Shown here: in pieces, positions 32,891 through 42,016 of the stretch
How positions within the stretch are numbered: the stretch's first letter is position 1
Layout of the letters: each line of letters begins with the position of its first letter
Source: Miltoncostaea sp050249835
GTDB taxonomy: Bacteria; Actinomycetota; Thermoleophilia; Miltoncostaeales; Miltoncostaeaceae
Direction of reading: 5' to 3'
DNA: 64,000 nt
Assembly: GCA_050249835.1 (NCBI GenBank)
Contig: JBFWPT010000012.1
Coordinates: forward strand, 1 to 64,000
The notes under the pieces: generated by a model
What the model saw: the letters and a program-made list of their open reading frames with translations, nothing else
Told to the model about the DNA's origin: nothing
The model's database searches: none
Position numbers and translations under genes: made by a program

Positions 32891-34309
32891 TCACGAGGGG
32901 GCGTCGGCCATCCGCCGGACGAGCCGGAGGGCCTGGGCCCGCGTGCTCACCGCGCCCACGGCCTGCCCCTCGCGCAGCGCGTCCACGACGGGGGCGAGCC
33001 AGGGGCCCGGGGCGCGGCCCAGCTCGCGCGCGATCTCGTCGCCCACCAGCAGGGGCCGGACCGGCCCGCGATCGGCCATCGCGAAGTGGGCGTCGGCCAT
33101 CTCCCGGGCCAGCACCAGGTGGCGGCGGATGGCCGAGTCGGAGGTCCGCGGGCCCCGGGTGGCGAGACGGTCGGCGACCGAGAGCACGATGATCTCGACC
33201 TCCGAGGGCGCCGTCAGCCGCAGGTAGCGGTCGATCTCCCGCAGGGACAGCGGCGTGCGGTGGACCATGAAGCCGAGGGGCAGGTGCCAGCGGACGCAGC
33301 GCACCGTGAACTCGCGCAGCCGGGCCGAGGCGCGCAGCCGGCGCATCAGCGCGTCGGCCATCTCGGCGCCGAGGATGTCGTGGCGCATGAAGGTGACGCG
33401 CCCCTCGGGGGTCACGGCACGGGTGGCGGGCTTCGCCATGTCGTGCAGCAGCGCCGGGAACATGAGGGCGTCGCGGGCCGAGAGGTCGTCGGCGAGCGAC
33501 CGGCCCATCACCTCGGCCACCCGGTCCGCGCGGCCGCGGAACACCGGCTCCGGGTCGTTGCAGACCTCGGCCGCGTGGCGGACCACCTCGATCGTGTGCC
33601 CGAGCACGTCCTTGTGGTGGTAGCCGCTCTGGTCGAGGCCGCGCGACTCCTCGAGCTGCGGCACCAGCGCGCCCAGCACCCCGACCGCGTCGAGCCGCTC
33701 GTAGGCCCGGTCCGGGCGCGGCAGGCGCACCAGGCGCCGCAGCTCCTCGGAGAGCCGCTCGCCGGGCGCCTCCCAGATGCGACCGGCGTCGGCCCGCGCC
33801 CGGGCGGCCGTGCGGGCCTCCACCGTGAAGCCCAGCTCCTCGCCGATGCGCGCGAGGCGCAGCAGGCGGGCCGGGTCGGCGGCGAACGCGCCGGGGCGCA
33901 CCACCCGCAGGCGCCGGGCCGCCAGGTCGTCCAGGCCGCCGTGGCGGTCGATGACCCGCGGCTCGGGGTCGTCGCCGGCCGCGACGGCGAGGGCGTTGAC
34001 CGTCAGGTCCCGCCGGGCGAGGTCCTCGGCCAGGCCCGGCCCCTGGAGCGGGGTGATGTCCACCTCGGCGGGCAGCGTGCCGCCGTGGACCCGCCAGGCG
34101 CCGAAGTCGCGCGACAGGCGGAAGCGGCGGGCGCGGTGGGCGCGGGCCAGGGCGGCCGACGCGGCCCCCGCGTCGCCGTCGACCGCGACGTCGATGTCCT
34201 TGACCGGGCGGCCCGAGAGGGCGTCCCGGACGCACCCGCCCACGGCCCACGCCGGCATCCCGACCGGCGCGAGGGGCGCCACCAGCGCGCGCAGCGCGTC
34301 GGCGCTCAC
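32891..34309 (-). CDS. cca: CCA-adding tRNA nucleotidyltransferase
   Basis: A 472-residue class II nucleotidyltransferase with HD domain. The nucleotidyltransferase head shows AWAVGGCVRDAL and the metal motif KDIDVAVDG, then RRDLTVNALAV and DPARLLRLARI. The HD part has YHHKDVLGHTIEVV and LLHDMAKP. It builds or repairs the tRNA 3' CCA end. GTG 34309 overlaps the alr stop (GTGA). A poly(A) polymerase function cannot be fully excluded from sequence alone, but length and HD arrangement fit actinobacterial CCA enzymes. Confidence 0.92.
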   Translation of the reverse strand: MSADALRALVAPLAPVGMPAWAVGGCVRDALSGRPVKDIDVAVDGDAGAASAALARAHRARRFRLSRDFGAWRVHGGTLPAEVDITPLQGPGLAEDLARRDLTVNALAVAAGDDPEPRVIDRHGGLDDLAARRLRVVRPGAFAADPARLLRLARIGEELGFTVEARTAARARADAGRIWEAPGERLSEELRRLVRLPRPDRAYERLDAVGVLGALVPQLEESRGLDQSGYHHKDVLGHTIEVVRHAAEVCNDPEPVFRGRADRVAEVMGRSLADDLSARDALMFPALLHDMAKPATRAVTPEGRVTFMRHDILGAEMADALMRRLRASARLREFTVRCVRWHLPLGFMVHRTPLSLREIDRYLRLTAPSEVEIIVLSVADRLATRGPRTSDSAIRRHLVLAREMADAHFAMADRGPVRPLLVGDEIARELGRAPGPWLAPVVDALREGQAVGAVSTRAQALRLVRRMADAPS

Positions 34310-35421
34310 CCGTGGATGCGGGGCACCCGCGGGCCGACCGCGCAGGTGACCTCGTAGTTGATCGTCTCCCGCCAGCCGGCGACGTCCTCGGCCAGGATCC
34401 GCTCCGCGCCCTGGGCCCCGATCAGCACGACCTCGTCCCCCACCCGCTCGGTGCCCTCGGGGCCGAGGTCCACGGTGATCTGGTCCATCGAGACCGTCCC
34501 GACCACGGGCACCCGCCGCCCGCCCACGAGCACCTCGGCCCGGCCGGACAGCGCGCGGGCGTAGCCGTCCGCGTAGCCGACGGGCACCAGGGCCACCCGG
34601 GTCCCCCGCGCGGCGCGCCAGCGCCGCCCGTACCCCGCGCTCTCGCGCGAGTGGAGCGTCTTCACCGACGCGACGTGCGAGGCGAGCGTCATCACGGGCC
34701 GCAGGTCGTGATCCGCCGGGTCCCCGCCGAAGGGCGAGCAGCCGTAGAGGGCGATGCCGCAGCGCACCATGTCGAGGTGGGTGGACGGGTCGCGGAGGGT
34801 CGCCGCCGAGTTGGCGATGTGGGCGGCGGCCTCGGGGAACAGCGGGCGCAGGTCGGCGAGCAGCGAGCGGAAGCGGACGAGCTGCTCGCGCATGAAGCCC
34901 GCGTTCTCCCCCGTCGTCTCGTCGGCGGTGGCGAAGTGACTCATGAGGCCCCCGACGACGAGCGCGCCGGTCTCCTGCGCCTCCCCCGCGGCGTGGGCCA
35001 GGGCCGGGACGTCCTCGGGGCGGGCGCCCAGCCGGCCCATCCCGGTGTCCAGCTTGAGGTGCGCCCGGCGGCACCCCGCGGCGACGGCGGCCGCCACGCC
35101 CTCCGGGGTCCAGACGGTCACGTCGGCGTCGGTGGCCGCCGCGCGCGCCCACTCGTCGCCGGTGAGGGGGCCCATGACGAGCAGCGGCGCGCCGATCCCC
35201 GCCGCGCGCAGCGTCTCGGCCTCCGTGGCGGTCGCCACCCCGAGGGCGTCGGCGCCCGCGGCGAGGGCGGCCTCGGCCACCGGGACGGCGCCGTGGCCGT
35301 AGCCGTCGGCCTTCACGACCACCATCAGCCGGGCGCCGCCGGACGCCTCGGCGAGGGTGGCGGTGTTGTGGGCGACGGCGCCGAGGTCGATGCGCGCCTC
35401 GGCGCGACGGGCGGCGCTCAC
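34306..35421 (-). CDS. alr: Alanine racemase
   Basis: A 371-residue fold type III PLP enzyme with the PLP lysine in VVVKADGYGHG, the opposite-face base Tyr in SAGYGRRW and the C-terminal TVSMDQITVDLG. It makes D-alanine for peptidoglycan. It begins at a GTG overlapping the nnrDE stop (4 nt) and overlaps cca at its end, so the three genes form one unit. Confidence 0.97.
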   Translation of the reverse strand: MSAARRAEARIDLGAVAHNTATLAEASGGARLMVVVKADGYGHGAVPVAEAALAAGADALGVATATEAETLRAAGIGAPLLVMGPLTGDEWARAAATDADVTVWTPEGVAAAVAAGCRRAHLKLDTGMGRLGARPEDVPALAHAAGEAQETGALVVGGLMSHFATADETTGENAGFMREQLVRFRSLLADLRPLFPEAAAHIANSAATLRDPSTHLDMVRCGIALYGCSPFGGDPADHDLRPVMTLASHVASVKTLHSRESAGYGRRWRAARGTRVALVPVGYADGYARALSGRAEVLVGGRRVPVVGTVSMDQITVDLGPEGTERVGDEVVLIGAQGAERILAEDVAGWRETINYEVTCAVGPRVPRIHG

Positions 35422-36968
35422 CCGGGGGTCCCGGCCAGGGCGCGCGGGAGGGCCTCGACGACGTCGGACGCGACGGTCCCGTCGCCGTTGCCCGCGAGCG
35501 CCCCGGCGCGGCCGTGGGCGACGACGGCGACGGCGGCCGCGTCGCGAGCGGGCATCCCGGCCGCGAGGAACGCGGCGATCACGCCGGTGAGGACGTCGCC
35601 GGTGCCCGCGGTCGCCAGGGCGGGGGTGGCGACCCGGTCCACGATCGGCGCCACCCCGGGCGCGGCGACGATGGTGCCCGCGCCCTTCAGCACGACGACG
35701 GCGCCGGTGGCCTCGACCAGGTCCGCCGCCGCGGCGAGGCGGTCGGCCTCCACCCGGGCCCGCTCCCGCCCGAGCAGGCGGCCGGCCTCCCCGGCGTGCG
35801 GCGTGAGGACGGTCGGCGCGGGGCGGGAGGCGAGGGCGGCGCCGGGGTCGTCCCCGAGGTGCCAGAGGCCGTCGGCGTCGAGCACGACAGGCAGCTCCAG
35901 GCGGGCGAGCAGCTCGTGGACGGCGGCCGACGTCGCCGCGGCGCGCCCCAGGCCCGGCCCGATGGCGACGGCCCCGGCGCGGCCCGCCTGGCGCAGCGCG
36001 GGGCCGACGGAGGCGGGGGCCAGATGGCCGTCCTCATCGGGCAGGCCGGCGCTCATCACCTCCAGCAGGTGGGCGGCGACGGCGGGCTGGACGGCCTCGG
36101 GGACCGCGACGACGGCGAGGCCGGCGCCGGCCCGCAGCGTCGCCCGCGCGGAGAGGCAGGGCGCCCCGGTGAGGCCGGGCGAGCCGCCGATGACGAGGAC
36201 CGCCCCGGACCCGTACTTGTCGGACGCCGCGGCCTTGTGCGGGGCCGCGGCCAGGGTCCCGGCCGACGAGGCCCACGCGGCCGCCGGCGTCGCCACCGCG
36301 GACGGGATCCCGATGTCCGCCACCACCACGCGGCCCGCCCGCGCGGCGCCCGGCGCGACCCGCAGCCCCGGCATGTCCCCGTGGAAGGTGACGGTGAGGG
36401 CGGCGCGGACCGCGGCGCCCTCGACGCGGCCGGTGTCCGCGTCGACCCCGGACGGGACGTCCAGCGCGACCACGGGGCCGCCGGCCTCCGCGATGCGCGC
36501 GATGAGCCCGGCCTCGGCCTCACGCGGCGCGCCGGTCGCGCCGGTGCCGAGGAGGGCGTCCACGAGCACGGCGTCGTCCCAGGGCACCCCGGGATCGTCC
36601 GGCACGGTGACGCCGATGCCGATGGTCGCGGCGATCCCGGTCATCAGGGCCGCGTCCGGGGTGGCGGGACCCTCCCCGGTCGCCGAGACACAGGCGACGA
36701 CCCACCCGGCCTCGGCCAGGTGGCGGGCCACGACCATCCCGTCGCCGCCGTTGTTGCCCCTCCCCACGGCGATCACGGCCCGCCCCCGGGACGGGTACGC
36801 CGCCAGGATCTCCCGCGAAGCGGCGAGCCCGGCCCGCTCCATCAGGACGATCGAGGGGATGTGGTGGTCCTCCGACGCCCGCCGGTCGGCCTCCCTCATG
36901 GCGGCCGCCGCGAAGAGCGGGTCGCAGCCGGGCAGCGGCGGGGGGTCTGAGCAGCGGGCGGTCGGCAC
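35418..36968 (-). CDS. nnrD: Bifunctional NAD(P)H-hydrate epimerase/dehydratase
   Basis: A fusion of YjeF_N epimerase (about 20-215; GRGNNGGDGMVVARHL and ALDVPSGVDADTG) and the dehydratase domain (about 230-510; GSGAVLVIGGSPGLTGAP, LTPHAGEAGRLLG and the ATP-site TAGTGDVLTGVIAAFLA). It repairs hydrated NADH/NADPH. GTG 36968 is chosen because the family's N-terminal FAAAAMREADRRA lies just after it; no clear ribosome-binding site is seen. Confidence 0.93.
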   Translation of the reverse strand: MPTARCSDPPPLPGCDPLFAAAAMREADRRASEDHHIPSIVLMERAGLAASREILAAYPSRGRAVIAVGRGNNGGDGMVVARHLAEAGWVVACVSATGEGPATPDAALMTGIAATIGIGVTVPDDPGVPWDDAVLVDALLGTGATGAPREAEAGLIARIAEAGGPVVALDVPSGVDADTGRVEGAAVRAALTVTFHGDMPGLRVAPGAARAGRVVVADIGIPSAVATPAAAWASSAGTLAAAPHKAAASDKYGSGAVLVIGGSPGLTGAPCLSARATLRAGAGLAVVAVPEAVQPAVAAHLLEVMSAGLPDEDGHLAPASVGPALRQAGRAGAVAIGPGLGRAAATSAAVHELLARLELPVVLDADGLWHLGDDPGAALASRPAPTVLTPHAGEAGRLLGRERARVEADRLAAAADLVEATGAVVVLKGAGTIVAAPGVAPIVDRVATPALATAGTGDVLTGVIAAFLAAGMPARDAAAVAVVAHGRAGALAGNGDGTVASDVVEALPRALAGTPG

Positions 36969-37003
36969 CGTCCCCAATCCTCCCAGATGGCGCCCTTGGA
37001 CCC

Positions 37004-37561
37004 TCAGGCGGCCGCGGGGCCGTGCTCCACGCACCGCAGGCGCGTCTCGTCGTCGCGCAACGGCTCGTCGGTGAGCCCGCACCGGTACCGGCCGGATGCC
37101 CCGCGCAGGTGGCGGCACGTGCCGCACTCGCCGAACGTCCGCCCGCCCCGGGCGCGCTGCACGGACCGGAGCACCTGCTCGAGAAGGGGGCCCAGCTCGC
37201 GGGCGTCCTCGCCCAGGGTGGCGACCGCCGGCCCGAGGTCGTCCGGCGGGAGCGACGACAGCAGCGCACGCCCGGCGTCGGTCGGCCGCAGGTGTGACAC
37301 GCGACGGTCCTCGCGGTCGGACTCCCGCACGATGAGGCCCTTGCGCTCGAGGGCGATGAGGCTCTGGGACGTGGTCCCGCGGGTCGCGTCCAGGTAGAGC
37401 GCCACGGCGGCCGGCGTGTCCGAGAACCGGTTGCAGGCGGCCAGGTACGCGAGGGCGTCGAGCTGGGCCGGCGACAACCCGGCGGCAGCGGCGGCGCGTC
37501 GCCGGGACGCGCGCGTCACCACCCCCAGGCGGTCGATCAACTCTGCGACGTCGCGCTCCAT
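37004..37561 (-). CDS. MarR-family regulator with C-terminal four-Cys cluster
   Basis: A 185-residue protein from ATG 37561. The winged helix spans about 20-105 (AGLSPAQLDALAYLA, TRGTTSQSLIALERKGLIVRESDREDRR). A C-terminal extension has CGTC, then a Cys 12 residues on and another 16 further (pattern C-x2-C-x11-C-x15-C), which could bind zinc or a cluster, or form redox disulfides. It is divergent from the thioredoxin-like gene, suggesting redox-linked control of that gene. Confidence 0.88.
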   Translation of the reverse strand: MERDVAELIDRLGVVTRASRRRAAAAAGLSPAQLDALAYLAACNRFSDTPAAVALYLDATRGTTSQSLIALERKGLIVRESDREDRRVSHLRPTDAGRALLSSLPPDDLGPAVATLGEDARELGPLLEQVLRSVQRARGGRTFGECGTCRHLRGASGRYRCGLTDEPLRDDETRLRCVEHGPAAA

Positions 37562-37587
37562 CCCGCTGATCCTAGCGACTCGCCACC

Positions 37588-37617
37588 TTGTTCCTGGCCG
37601 CAACGCGTGGATAGTAT
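37588..37617 (+). promoter_or_regulatory. Predicted promoter of the thioredoxin-like gene
   Basis: TTGTTC (37588-37593), 18-nt spacer, TAGTAT (37612-37617), 36 nt before ATG 37653. It lies in the intergenic region shared with the MarR gene. Confidence 0.5.
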
Positions 37618-37628
37618 CGAGCCGCTAT
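37611..37628. promoter_or_regulatory. Short inverted repeat ATAG-N10-CTAT at the -10 box
   Basis: ATAG (37611-37614) and CTAT (37625-37628) flank and overlap the -10 of the thioredoxin-like gene. A candidate MarR operator, but the arms are short. Confidence 0.3.
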
Positions 37629-37652
37629 TACTTTTCCGACGAAGGGGACCTC

Positions 37653-37895
37653 ATGAGCACGACCGCCACGTTCTTCCACGCCGGCTGCCCGGTCTGCGTG
37701 AGCGCCGAGCAGGGCCTCGCCGGCGCGCTGGACCCGTCGCGCTACGCGATCGAGGTGGTCCACCTGGGTGAGCAGCCCGACGAGATCGCCCGCGCCGAGC
37801 AGGCCGGCGTCGTCTCGGTACCCGCGTTGCTCGTCGAGGGGCAGGTGTTCCACATCAACCACGGCGCCGACATCGCCGATCTGAAGGCCGCCTGA
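37653..37895 (+). CDS. Small thioredoxin/glutaredoxin-like protein
   Basis: An 80-residue thioredoxin-fold protein with an N-terminal CxxC (HAGCPVCVSAE) and a cis-Pro motif (VVSVPALLVEGQ). ATG 37653 has GGGG 7 nt upstream. The size fits glutaredoxin-like redox carriers. The divergent MarR regulator with clustered cysteines is the likely controller. Confidence 0.87.
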   Translation: MSTTATFFHAGCPVCVSAEQGLAGALDPSRYAIEVVHLGEQPDEIARAEQAGVVSVPALLVEGQVFHINHGADIADLKAA

Positions 37896-37901
37896 GGTGG
37901 G

Positions 37902-37943
37902 GATCCGCCGATCTCGCGCGCGGATGCGCGAGATCGGCGGATC
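37902..37943. terminator. Perfect 18-bp hairpin between convergent genes
   Basis: GATCCGCCGATCTCGCGC (37902-37919) pairs perfectly with 37926-37943 across a 6-nt loop. It lies between the thioredoxin-like stop (37895) and the acpS stop (37959), so it can act for both strands. No T-tract, as is common in high-GC genomes. Confidence 0.65.
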
Positions 37944-37958
37944 ACGGCCGGTATGCGC

Positions 37959-38333
37959 TCACGCCGTCCCGGACTCCACGACGGCGAACGCGATCGCGGA
38001 CTGCTCCCCGTGCGTGAGGGAGATGTGGATCCGCTCGACTCCGAGCTGGCGGCCGCGCTCCGCGTAGCGGCCGTGGAGGGCGATGGTGGGCGCGCCGCGG
38101 CCGCGGATGACCTCGACCTCCCGCCAGCGGGTCATCCCGATGCCGAGGGCCTTGCCGACGGCCTCCTTCGCCGCGAACCGGGCCGCGAAGTGCTGCGGGG
38201 GGAAGGGCTTGGCCGCGCAGTAGGCCGCCTCGGCCTCGGTGAAGCACCGCTCCGCGAGGCGCGGGCGCCGGGCGAGGGCGGTCGCGAAGCGCTCGATCTC
38301 CATCACGTCAACGCCGACGCCGATCACGGCCAT
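37959..38333 (-). CDS. acpS: Holo-[acyl-carrier-protein] synthase
   Basis: A 124-residue AcpS with the metal-binding GVGVDVMEIERF and the core FAARFAAKEAVGKALG. It transfers phosphopantetheine from CoA to acyl carrier protein. Last gene of the rplM-glmS run, 32 nt after glmS. Confidence 0.96.
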   Translation of the reverse strand: MAVIGVGVDVMEIERFATALARRPRLAERCFTEAEAAYCAAKPFPPQHFAARFAAKEAVGKALGIGMTRWREVEVIRGRGAPTIALHGRYAERGRQLGVERIHISLTHGEQSAIAFAVVESGTA

Positions 38334-38365
38334 CGCGGACCCCCCTCCGGGCTGAGTCTAAGCCT

Positions 38366-40207
38366 CTACTCGACGGTTACGGTCTTCGCCAGATTGCGCG
38401 GCTGGTCCACGTTCAGGCCCCGGGCGCGGGCGATGCCGTAGGCGAAGATCTGCAGGGGGATCACCGCGGTCATCGCGGTCAGCAGGGCCGGGGTGCGGGG
38501 CGCCCAGAGCACGTCGTCGGCGTGCCGCGCGATCTCCTCGTTGCCCTCGGTGGCCACGGCGATCACCCGGGCGCCGCGGGCGCGGACCTCCTGGATGTTC
38601 GACACGACCTTGTCGAAGACGTGGCCGTCGGTCGCCACCACGACCACCGGCGACCCCTCCTCGAGCAGCGCGATCGGCCCGTGCTTCATCTCCCCCGCCG
38701 GGTACGCCTCGGTGGGGATGTAGCTGATCTCCTTCAGCTTGAGCGCGCCCTCGAAGCAGACCGGCACGCCCACATGGCGGCCCAGGTAGAGGAAGAACGG
38801 CTTGTCGGCGTACGTCTCGGCCACCTTCACCACGTCGGCGGGGGCCGGGGAGGCGAGGTAGGCCTCGACCACGTCGGGGATCCGCCGCAGCTCGTCGGCC
38901 AGGTCGAGGGCGCCGGCGGCGGTGAGGGCCCACTTCAGGCGGCCCAGCTTGAGCGCCAGGAGCGACAGCGCCATGACCTGGGCCGTGTTCGTCTTCGTGG
39001 CGGCCACGCCGATCTCGAGCCCGGCGCGGGTGTAGAGCACCCCGTCGGCGTCGCGGGTGGCCTGCGAGCCCATGATGTTGGTGAGCGCGACGACGTGGGC
39101 ACCGCGCTCGCGCGCGACCCGCATCGCGGCCAGGGTGTCGGCCGTCTCGCCGCTCTGCGTGATGCCGATGACGAGGTCACCGGGGCCCGCGAGGCAGGTG
39201 CGGTACCGGTACTCGGAGGCGACCTCGACGTGGACGGGCACGCGCGCCCAGTCCTCGATGAGGTACCGGCCGACGAGGCCGGCGTGGTACGAGGTGCCGC
39301 AGGCGACGATGTGGATGCGCTCCACGCGGGCGAGGGCGGCGTCGTCCAGCCCGAGCCCGGCGAGCTCCACCGAGCCCTCCGACGTCATCCGGTCGCCGAT
39401 CGTGTCCCAGAGTGCGGCGGGCTGCTCGTGGATCTCCTTGAGCATGAACGTCTCGTAGCCGCCCTTCTCGGCGGCGTCTTCGTCCCAGTCCACGCGCTCG
39501 GCGGGCCGCGGGGGCAGCTCGACCCCGCCACTCCAGAGGGTGTGGCCGCCGGCCTCCAGGACGATGACCTCGCCGTCCTCGATCAGCATCACGTCGCGGG
39601 TCTCGGCGAGGAAGGCCGGGATGGCGGAGGCCACGAAGCGCTCCCCCTCCCCCACCCCGAGCACCAGCGGGCACTCCCGGCGGGTGGCGACGAGGCGCTC
39701 GGGCTCGTCCACGTGGGCGGTGACGAAGGCGAAGTGGCCGCCGAGGCGCGGCAGCACCTCGCGGACGGCCGCCGCCAGGTCGCCGGCGTAGGCGCGGGCG
39801 ATCAGGTTGGGGATCACCTCGGTGTCGGTCTCGGAGCTGAACACCACCCCGGCCTCCTGCAGCTCGCGCCGCAGCTCCATGTAGTTCTCGATGATCCCGT
39901 TCATCGCGACGATCACGGTGCCGTCGGCGCTGGTGTGCGGGTGGGCGTTGGCCGTGGTGACCTTGCCGTGCGTCGCCCAGCGGGTGTGGCCGATGCCGGA
40001 CGTGGCGACCGAGTCGCCGTCGTCGCCGGCCGCGGCCCGCAGCTGCGAGAGGTTGCCCACCGCCCTCACCGACTCGACCACGCCGTCATCGCCGTCCAGC
40101 AGCGCGAAGCCCGCCGAGTCGTAGCCGCGGTATTCCAGCCGCTCGAGCCCCTGGAGGATCAGCTCGCGGCACGGGCGGCCGCCGACGTAACCGATGATGC
40201 CGCACAT
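38366..40207 (-). CDS. glmS: Glucosamine-6-phosphate synthase
   Basis: A 613-residue isomerizing glutamine amidotransferase. Cys2 after the initiator Met is the nucleophile (MCGIIGYVGGR), with GIGHTRWATHG and MNGIIENY in the N-terminal domain. Two SIS domains follow (CGTSYHAGLVGRYLIE and FLYLGRHVGVP regions), and the C-terminus is the typical NLAKTVTVE. It makes GlcN-6-P from fructose-6-P and glutamine, the first step to UDP-GlcNAc. It lies 38 nt after glmM, the next enzyme of the pathway. Confidence 0.97.
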   Translation of the reverse strand: MCGIIGYVGGRPCRELILQGLERLEYRGYDSAGFALLDGDDGVVESVRAVGNLSQLRAAAGDDGDSVATSGIGHTRWATHGKVTTANAHPHTSADGTVIVAMNGIIENYMELRRELQEAGVVFSSETDTEVIPNLIARAYAGDLAAAVREVLPRLGGHFAFVTAHVDEPERLVATRRECPLVLGVGEGERFVASAIPAFLAETRDVMLIEDGEVIVLEAGGHTLWSGGVELPPRPAERVDWDEDAAEKGGYETFMLKEIHEQPAALWDTIGDRMTSEGSVELAGLGLDDAALARVERIHIVACGTSYHAGLVGRYLIEDWARVPVHVEVASEYRYRTCLAGPGDLVIGITQSGETADTLAAMRVARERGAHVVALTNIMGSQATRDADGVLYTRAGLEIGVAATKTNTAQVMALSLLALKLGRLKWALTAAGALDLADELRRIPDVVEAYLASPAPADVVKVAETYADKPFFLYLGRHVGVPVCFEGALKLKEISYIPTEAYPAGEMKHGPIALLEEGSPVVVVATDGHVFDKVVSNIQEVRARGARVIAVATEGNEEIARHADDVLWAPRTPALLTAMTAVIPLQIFAYGIARARGLNVDQPRNLAKTVTVE

Positions 40208-40245
40208 GTCGGGTCTCCTCTATCGGGGTCCGCGTGCCGGGCGGA

Positions 40246-41580
40246 TCAGGGTAGCGAGCCGCCCAGCTCGACCCGGGCCACGTCGGCGATCCGGGCGCAC
40301 CACTCCTCGCACTGCTCCTCCGTCGGCGCCTCGACCATCACCCGCACCAGGGGCTCGGTGCCGGACGCCCGCACGACCACCCTGCCGTCCTCGCCGAGCG
40401 CGGCCTCGCAGGCCCGCACGGCCTCCCACACCGCGTCGGCCGCGGCGAGCTCGGACTTGCGCTCGGCCACGACGTTCACCAGGCGCTGCGGCAGCCGCTG
40501 CATAACGGCGGCGGCCTCGGCCAGGTCGCGCCCCGTGGCGCGCAGGGCGGCGAGCAGGTGCAGCGCCGCCGCCAGCCCGTCGCCCGAGGGCCCGTGCAGC
40601 AGGTTGATGAGGTGCCCGCTCTGCTCGCCGCCGAGGACGTAGCCGCCGCGCCGCATCTCCTCCAGCACGTAGCGGTCGCCCACGTCGGTCCAGCGCACCT
40701 CGACGCCCTCGGCCGCCATGGCGCGGCGGAAGCCGAGGTTGGTCATGGTCGTGGTCACGACGGCCTCGCCGGCCAGCAGGCCGCGCCGCCGCAGGTCGAG
40801 CGCGCAGATCGCGAGGATGCGATCCCCGTCCACCACGGCGCCGGTGCGGTCGACGGCCAGGGCGCGGTCGCCGTCGCCGTCGAACGCGATGCCGAGGTCC
40901 GCGCCCTCCTCCACCACTGTCGCCGCGAGCAGGTCGAGGTGCGTGGAGCCGCAGCCGTCGTTGATGTTCACCCCGTCCGGGGCGACGCCGATCGCCGTGA
41001 TCCGGGCGCCCCGCTCCGCGAGCACCTCGGGCGCCGTCACGTGGGTGGCTCCGTGGGCGCAGTCGACCACGATGTGCAGGCCGGACAGGTCGACCGGGCA
41101 CCGCTCGTGCAGGGAGGCGACGTACGCGTCGCGGCCCTCCGGCCACTCCTCGATCGCCCCGAGCGCGGCCCCCTCGGGCCGCTCGCCCTCGTCGCCGAGG
41201 GAGACCTCGACGGCCGCCTCCGCGGCGTCGTCCAGCTTGAAGCCGTCCGGGCCGAAGAGCTTGATGCCGTTGTCGGCGAACGGGTTGTGGGAGGCGCTGA
41301 TGACCGCCCCGGCGGCCGCGCCGGAGGCCGCGGTCAGCTCGGCCACCGCCGGCGTCGGCAGCACGCCGAGCAGGGCGACGTCGGCGCCGGCGCTCGCGAT
41401 GCCCGCGGCGAGCGCGCCCTCCAGCATCGGGCCGCTGCGCCGGGTGTCCCGGCCGATCATCACGCGCGCGCCCTGCTCCAGCCGGCCCCCGAGGGCACGG
41501 CCGAGCGCGAGCGCGAGCTCCGGGGTCAGCTCACGGTTGGCGACTCCCCGGACGCCGTCGGTGCCGAAGAGGCTCCGCGA
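40246..41580 (-). CDS. glmM: Phosphoglucosamine mutase; no recognisable start codon
   Basis: The homologous frame covers about 444 residues, the normal length: N-terminal SLFGTDGVRGVANRE (just after 41580), catalytic Ser in ISASHNPFADNG, metal site FDGDGDRA and phosphate-binding RASGTEPLVRVM. It converts GlcN-6-P to GlcN-1-P. Between the rpsI stop (41612) and FGTDGVRG there is no ATG, GTG, TTG or CTG in this frame. The first in-frame start is a GTG/ATG pair at 41463/41460, which would delete about 40 conserved residues including FGTDGVRG. A base-call error, a non-standard start or a damaged gene are all possible. The 41580 end marks the homology limit, not a proven start. Confidence 0.88.
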   Translation of the reverse strand, partial: SRSLFGTDGVRGVANRELTPELALALGRALGGRLEQGARVMIGRDTRRSGPMLEGALAAGIASAGADVALLGVLPTPAVAELTAASGAAAGAVISASHNPFADNGIKLFGPDGFKLDDAAEAAVEVSLGDEGERPEGAALGAIEEWPEGRDAYVASLHERCPVDLSGLHIVVDCAHGATHVTAPEVLAERGARITAIGVAPDGVNINDGCGSTHLDLLAATVVEEGADLGIAFDGDGDRALAVDRTGAVVDGDRILAICALDLRRRGLLAGEAVVTTTMTNLGFRRAMAAEGVEVRWTDVGDRYVLEEMRRGGYVLGGEQSGHLINLLHGPSGDGLAAALHLLAALRATGRDLAEAAAVMQRLPQRLVNVVAERKSELAAADAVWEAVRACEAALGEDGRVVVRASGTEPLVRVMVEAPTEEQCEEWCARIADVARVELGGSLP

Positions 41581-41611
41581 CGACGCTGGCGACGATCCGG
41601 CCGTTGGGCGA

Positions 41612-42016
41612 CTACCGCTTCGAGAACTGCGGGCGCTTGCGGGCGCCCTTGAGGCCGGCCTTCTTGCGCTCCTTGATGCGGGCGTCCCGGGTGAGGAAGC
41701 CCTCGCGCTTGAGGTCGGGCCGCAGGTTCTCGTCGGCGACGGTGAGGGCCTTCGCGATGCCGTGGCGGAGGGCGCCGGCCTGCCCGGAGACGCCGCCGCC
41801 GTGGAGCAGCGCGACCACGTCGAAGCGGCCCTCGGTGCCCGTGGCGGCCAGCGGCATGCGGGCCTGCGTCACGAGGACGGCGCGGCCGAAGAACTCGTCG
41901 ACCGGGCGGCCGTTGCAGGTGATGGCGCCGGTGCCCGGGACGAGGGTGACGCGGGCGACGGCGTTCTTGCGCTTGCCGGTGGCCCGGTAGCGCTCGGGGG
42001 TGACGGCGGTGCTCAC
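41612..42016 (-). CDS. rpsI: 30S ribosomal protein S9
   Basis: A 134-residue uS9 with TGKRKNAVARV, the GGGVSGQAGALRHGIAKAL core and the C-terminal RKRPQFSKR that reaches the P-site tRNA. GTG 42016 overlaps the rplM stop (GTGA), giving the conserved rplM-rpsI pair. Confidence 0.98.
   Translation of the reverse strand: MSTAVTPERYRATGKRKNAVARVTLVPGTGAITCNGRPVDEFFGRAVLVTQARMPLAATGTEGRFDVVALLHGGGVSGQAGALRHGIAKALTVADENLRPDLKREGFLTRDARIKERKKAGLKGARKRPQFSKR

Noticed and set aside
37902..37943. Perfect inverted repeat as a phage attachment or transposon end
   Set aside because: It sits exactly between two convergent stops with no integrase, transposase or target duplication, so a terminator explains it.
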